This document shows positions 60,542 to 64,000 of a stretch of DNA of 64,000 bases, in pieces. Within the stretch, counting starts at the first letter, position 1. Each line of letters begins with the position of its first letter. The notes below the pieces were generated by a model. It saw only the letters and a list, made by a program, of their open reading frames with translations. It made no database searches and had not been told where the DNA came from. A program made the position numbers and the translations under genes. Location of the stretch: NCBI RefSeq assembly GCF_900142925.1, contig NZ_FRCN01000017.1, forward strand, positions 143,958 to 207,957. The letters are read 5' to 3'. The stretch comes from Chitinophaga sp. CF418 (lineage in GTDB: Bacteria > Bacteroidota > Bacteroidia > Chitinophagales > Chitinophagaceae).

Positions 60542-61249
60542 TCATCTTTTGAGGATCTTGTCCTGCAGGATGCGCTGCATGATCTCTTCTTTCTGGTAAC
60601 GGGACACTGGTACCTGGTAGCCAGAAATCCCGAGCGTATTGCCTTCTATGGCATCAATCTTGTCGATAGCGACAAGATAAGACTTGTGCGGCTGTACAAA
60701 TTTATCAGCCGGCAGGCGTTCCTGCAACATCTTCAAAGTAAGGTGCGTGATCAGCTTTTTATCTTTTGTGTAGATGACGATGTAGTTCTCCATACCCTCC
60801 GCAAATAGTATATCTGCTATCACCACCTTCTCCAGCTTGTTGTCTACCTTGACGAAGAAGTACTCCTGCTGCGGTTTCACCTGCTGCTGCAGGCTGAAAT
60901 AGTCGAAGGCCTTATTGGCTGCACGCAGAAAACGATCGAAGGAAACAGGCTTCAGCAGGTAGTCCAGGACTTCCAGTTCATAGCCCTGCACAGCGTACTT
61001 TTCGTATGCCGTGGTAAAGATCACTTTAGGCGGATTCGCCAGTGTCTTCAGGAGATCGATACCTGAGAGGTAAGGCATTTCTATGTCCAGGAACAACAGG
61101 TCTACCTGTTCCTGTTTAAGGAAGGTGTTTAACTCTACGGCACTCTCGCATACAGCTACAAGTTCCAGGAAATCTATCTGTCCTATATAGCCTTGTAATC
61201 CTTTTCTTGCATAGGGCTCATCATCCGTGATGACGCATCTGATCTTCAT
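60542..61249 (-). CDS. LytTR-family response regulator
   Basis: A 235-residue regulator. Receiver domain with acidic pocket and phospho-acceptor D55 (LLFLDIEMPYLSG), T/K switch residues (VIFTTAYEKYAV; LLKPVSFDRF), then a LytTR DNA-binding domain (FFVKVDNKLEKVVIADILFAEGMENYIVIYT, FVQPHKSYLVAIDKIDAIEGN). The gene overlaps the upstream histidine kinase by 29 bp, so the two are translated as a pair. Target promoters are unknown. Confidence 0.95.
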   Translation of the reverse strand: MKIRCVITDDEPYARKGLQGYIGQIDFLELVAVCESAVELNTFLKQEQVDLLFLDIEMPYLSGIDLLKTLANPPKVIFTTAYEKYAVQGYELEVLDYLLKPVSFDRFLRAANKAFDYFSLQQQVKPQQEYFFVKVDNKLEKVVIADILFAEGMENYIVIYTKDKKLITHLTLKMLQERLPADKFVQPHKSYLVAIDKIDAIEGNTLGISGYQVPVSRYQKEEIMQRILQDKILKR

Positions 61250-62309
61250 CTTCTTCAGTTATTATTGTCTGGTAAACGACAGGTTCAGGTTCTATGGACA
61301 ACGCGACGCTGAAAGTACGCGCTGTTTTGTTGATCTCAAATGTATGTTTTCCCGGGTATAAAAGCTCCAGCCTGCGTTTCAGGTTCTCCAGCCCTATACC
61401 GCCGGCCTTTACAGGCATGGTGATCTTGGGAATAGCATTCTCTACTATAAAGTGTATGCGCTCATGTTCCAGTGAGGCTTTGATATTGATCCAATACTCT
61501 CCGCCTACATACTTGAACGCATTTTCCACCAGGGGGAAAAGCAATAAGGGATATACCTGCTGGTCGTAGAGGTCCGGGTCCAGGTGAAGGTTCAATACCA
61601 GCTTGTCTGAAGCCCTTACTTTCTGCAGATTGATGAAACTATGCAGGTACTGTATTTCATGCCGGATAGAGACGGTTTGCTGCTGATCGTATAACTGGTA
61701 ACGCAGCAACTCCGAGAACTGTTCTACACTTTTCTTGGCAGCGTTGACGTCTTCATCCATCTGGAAATAAATGGTATTAAGCGCATTAAAGATAAAGTGA
61801 GGATGCAGCTGGGCCTTCAGGAACTTAAGCTCTGCCTGCAGCTGGTTATTCGTGACTTCCTGCAGCTTCACCTTATTGCTGACATAGGCCTGCAGAAAAG
61901 TATTGCTCCGGCTTACGCCATAATAGATCAGTGAATATAACAGAGGGATAAGATTAATATCTGCCACATCATACCATTGCGCACCATCATCTGTAAAAGC
62001 GGCCATCGGCAGGATGATGAGGTTCTGGAACAGCACTGTCATCATAAGGATGGCGCCCAATTCCTTCAGTACTCTCTTCCTGTAATCATCCATATCCGCC
62101 CAGTGCGTATCAAAGTAGCGATACATGTAATGATGGGCGCCTATCAGGAGATAGCCAAAAAAGATGCAGGCGGTGATCTCAAACAGGTTCAGGCCTAATG
62201 GTCTTTCCCAGAATTTCATACCAGTAACAGTATCCAGCAAAAGCCGGATACTGAAATAGGTGATAAGGCCATAAAAGGCCGGTAAATAATATCTGCGAAA
62301 ATTACTCAT
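61221..62309 (-). CDS. LytS-like sensor histidine kinase
   Basis: A 362-residue membrane kinase. Four membrane helices occupy residues of about 8-130, then the His_kinase domain with phospho-His171 (QLHPHFIFNALNTIYFQMD), then an HATPase (LFPLVENAFKYVG, KAGGIGLENLKRRLELLYPG). Short extracytoplasmic loops leave little sensor domain, so membrane or small-molecule signals are likely. It overlaps the LytTR gene (29 bp) downstream. The acyltransferase gene lies 14 bp upstream on the same strand, so the three probably share a transcript. Confidence 0.94.
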   Translation of the reverse strand: MSNFRRYYLPAFYGLITYFSIRLLLDTVTGMKFWERPLGLNLFEITACIFFGYLLIGAHHYMYRYFDTHWADMDDYRKRVLKELGAILMMTVLFQNLIILPMAAFTDDGAQWYDVADINLIPLLYSLIYYGVSRSNTFLQAYVSNKVKLQEVTNNQLQAELKFLKAQLHPHFIFNALNTIYFQMDEDVNAAKKSVEQFSELLRYQLYDQQQTVSIRHEIQYLHSFINLQKVRASDKLVLNLHLDPDLYDQQVYPLLLFPLVENAFKYVGGEYWINIKASLEHERIHFIVENAIPKITMPVKAGGIGLENLKRRLELLYPGKHTFEINKTARTFSVALSIEPEPVVYQTIITEEDEDQMRHHG

Positions 62310-62323
62310 GCGATTCGCTTGTT

Positions 62324-63553
62324 TTATGATGATACCGGTAATAGTATACCCTCTTCTGTTGCTTCTCGTTGCCCCTGCTGTTGTTTCCTCTCCTTAGCTT
62401 TTGCCAGCGGCTTCATGCCGAATAAAAAGCGGCAAACGGGATAAGGCCGTATCAGCAAATGAAAAATACCCATCGACAGGATAAAGGTGCATATTACGAT
62501 GAACAGGTATTTGGTCCCGATCGTATCCGACGTTTGCACAACATAATATGCAAGGATAACAATAATTGTCTGATGTAAGATATAAAAAGGGTAAACTGCC
62601 TGGTTCAGATAGTTCAGTGACGGATGTGGTTTATCGAGGTATTTCTTACCATAACCGATAGCGGTGAGCACCCATCCCCAGGCACATATTGCCCTCAGTG
62701 CAAGATACGCATAAGTACGCGGATCATGTTCCCAGTTGATCAGTGTATCCCATGGCTCCAGATCATTCCAGCGCAGGTAATTGATCGTTATAATAGACAG
62801 CAGGGCAACCAGGAAGGAAGTACGCCGGTTATTTTCCAGGCTGTTCATCAGCGTAGGTTGTGCAATGCAGATAAAACCCGGCAGCAGGAAACATAACCAG
62901 TAGAAGAAATAACACCCGTCATGCACGAGGTCGTTCGTTTCAGGATATTGTCTTGCCAGCGCCGCGTAGAGCACAATACCAGGCACTGCGAGCAGGTATA
63001 CCCGTTTCCCCTTATCCAGCCATTGCAAAGCGCTGCGGAAGGCCGCTCCTTTGGCAGAGACAATCCAGACGAATACAGGTGCAAAAAGAATATCATAGAT
63101 CAGGAGGTAGACTACAAACCAAAGGTGATGCCAGCTGAGGTTTCCTTTAGGATATGCTCCCGTTGTGAACATATGACCATAAAACTGCCAGAAATTACCT
63201 TTAAAACCCTGTGTGACACGTTCCAGGTAGACTTGCGGAGGAACAATGACGAGGATACCAAGGATCACGGGAATGAGCAGCCTTCTGACACGCAGGCCAA
63301 TAAAGCCACCGCCTGTCCGGTGTTGCAGCATGAAGTAACTGACAGTACCGGAAATGAAGAACAGTAATGGCATCCGGAACAGGTGCATCCAGTGTATCAT
63401 TTCCAGGAAAATATTACTGGTTTCCTTGTTCCGGATATGCCAATCCAGTTCGGCTCCAAAGGGCATGGCAGAATGAAAGATCAGTACGCCAAAGATGGCC
63501 AGTATACGCAGCCAGTCGAGATAGGCTTGCCTGGTAGTAGTATGAATTTGCAT
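62324..63553 (-). CDS. Membrane acyltransferase (Acyl_transf_3/OpgC-like)
   Basis: A 409-residue polytopic protein with about ten membrane helices. The start ARQAYLDWLRILAIFGVLIFHSAMPFG as TRQAYLDWLRILAIFGVLIF with LFRMPLLFFISGTVSYFML and the catalytic-site type HHLWFVVYLLIYD mark the acyltransferase-3 family, which adds acyl groups to surface sugars or glucans. Close relatives are called OpgC. The acceptor is unknown. It is the first gene of a likely operon with the LytS/LytTR pair, suggesting it may be co-regulated with that signalling pair. Confidence 0.88.
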   Translation of the reverse strand: MQIHTTTRQAYLDWLRILAIFGVLIFHSAMPFGAELDWHIRNKETSNIFLEMIHWMHLFRMPLLFFISGTVSYFMLQHRTGGGFIGLRVRRLLIPVILGILVIVPPQVYLERVTQGFKGNFWQFYGHMFTTGAYPKGNLSWHHLWFVVYLLIYDILFAPVFVWIVSAKGAAFRSALQWLDKGKRVYLLAVPGIVLYAALARQYPETNDLVHDGCYFFYWLCFLLPGFICIAQPTLMNSLENNRRTSFLVALLSIITINYLRWNDLEPWDTLINWEHDPRTYAYLALRAICAWGWVLTAIGYGKKYLDKPHPSLNYLNQAVYPFYILHQTIIVILAYYVVQTSDTIGTKYLFIVICTFILSMGIFHLLIRPYPVCRFLFGMKPLAKAKERKQQQGQREATEEGILLPVSS

Positions 63554-64000
63554 AGCAGGGTATTTTAATGCTAAAGTATCCCTGCCGGCAAACCTGGTAA
63601 ACTTTCTTTGACATGTGGCAGGCTTCCCGGGGTCAATAGCAATATTTACCCAGGAGAAGAGTATATATCCGCCGCATTCAGCTCCGTCAGGAGCGTTGTG
63701 TTTGTAGCGCGGGGTTTCAACCCCGGGGACAACCCGGGAACGGATTATTATAGAGATAAATTCCTCATGAGGGAATAGATTATAAAATCAAATAAGGTTT
63801 TTATAGGATAAAACTACTCTGTGAAGGCGATGGTTATGAAGTCAGCGGCTATGAAAAGTAACAACGGTGGTGTACAGGGAGTGAGGAGATTGTGCGTATA
63901 TGCGACAACCATTTAGCAGATCAAATATAGGGGAAAAGAGTTGAAAAATTGCATCGGCCAGCTATCTTTTAATCTGAAATAAAACAAAATATTATCATGC
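63554..64000. other. 447-bp terminal gap
   Basis: Contains dispersed repeat copy 4. No other gene is visible. The final bases end in ATG at 63997-63999, which might begin a gene beyond the window, but nothing further can be said. Confidence 0.4.
63671..63735. repeat. GC-rich dispersed hairpin repeat, copy 4
   Basis: GCTCC-GTCA-GGAGC (63681-63694) followed by GTGTTTGTAGCGC and CGGGGTT-TC-AACCCCG (63710-63725), the same order as at 27-73 (same GTCA loop) and, reversed, at 30508-30568. Confidence 0.8.

Overview
The window is chromosomal DNA of a Bacteroidota bacterium, most likely Chitinophagaceae and close to Chitinophaga. Three things support this: two SusC/SusD pairs, one with its own ECF sigma factor and FecR-type anti-sigma; a secreted glycosidase with a type IX secretion (T9SS) C-terminal sorting domain; and several promoters with the Bacteroidota -7 element TAnnTTTG instead of a sigma70 -10 box. 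The genus is inferred from gene content and was not checked against a database.

Layout. (1) 1-7.3 kb: a GC-rich dispersed repeat, then plus-strand housekeeping genes (cystathionine beta-synthase-like enzyme, B12/metal-receptor-like protein, class II fructose-bisphosphate aldolase, accD, smpB) and two lipoproteins. (2) 7.3-22.2 kb: mostly minus strand. It holds a START protein, an FtsX/MacB-type permease (plus), a flavin monooxygenase, YceI, rnhA downstream of an acyl-CoA carboxylase beta subunit, an NlpC/P60 peptidase, a CapA-like protein, a GH76-like mannanase with crystallin-like domains and a T9SS tail, a MarR-GNAT fusion, and a sorbosone-dehydrogenase-like protein paired with cytochrome c. 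(3) 22.2-30.7 kb: an AT-rich accessory region with two Crp/Fnr regulators, a Gly/Thr-rich surface protein, unknown genes, repeats resembling a tRNA 3' end, a permease remnant, and a gene bracketed by copies of a structured, cassette-like element. (4) 30.7-39.5 kb: an old-yellow-enzyme reductase, a SusC/SusD pair with no adjacent regulator, and a dense repeat cluster. (5) 39.7-47.2 kb: a CheR-PAS-histidine kinase hybrid next to CheB, a scramblase-like protein, a small membrane protein and a CocE-type hydrolase. (6) 47.2-48.4 kb: a small toxin-fragment/immunity-like module between two large palindromes. (7) 48.5-55.3 kb: sigma-FecR-SusC(STN)-SusD, a complete trans-envelope signalling and uptake locus. 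(8) 55.4-64 kb: a COG0523 GTPase under a promoter with an overlapping palindromic operator, an amidohydrolase, a small membrane protein, an S8 protease lacking the usual oxyanion Asn, a LytS/LytTR pair, an acyltransferase, and another copy of the dispersed repeat.

How the genes fit together. The 48.5-55.3 kb locus reads as one unit: a substrate bound by SusD and moved by the STN-type SusC signals through FecR to the sigma factor, which probably transcribes the SusC/SusD genes. CheB and the CheR-kinase form a signalling pair with no receptors, CheW or CheA nearby. The cytochrome c and sugar-dehydrogenase-like genes probably form a periplasmic oxidation module.

The most interesting signals lie between genes: the cassette-like element around 28.8-29.7 kb, the palindrome-bounded toxin/immunity module, 3'-end tandem duplications at three genes, the repeat cluster at 38.2-39.0 kb, and two candidate operators (an FNR-type palindrome and a zinc-type palindrome). 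No CRISPR array, intact insertion sequence, complete tRNA or rRNA was recognised.
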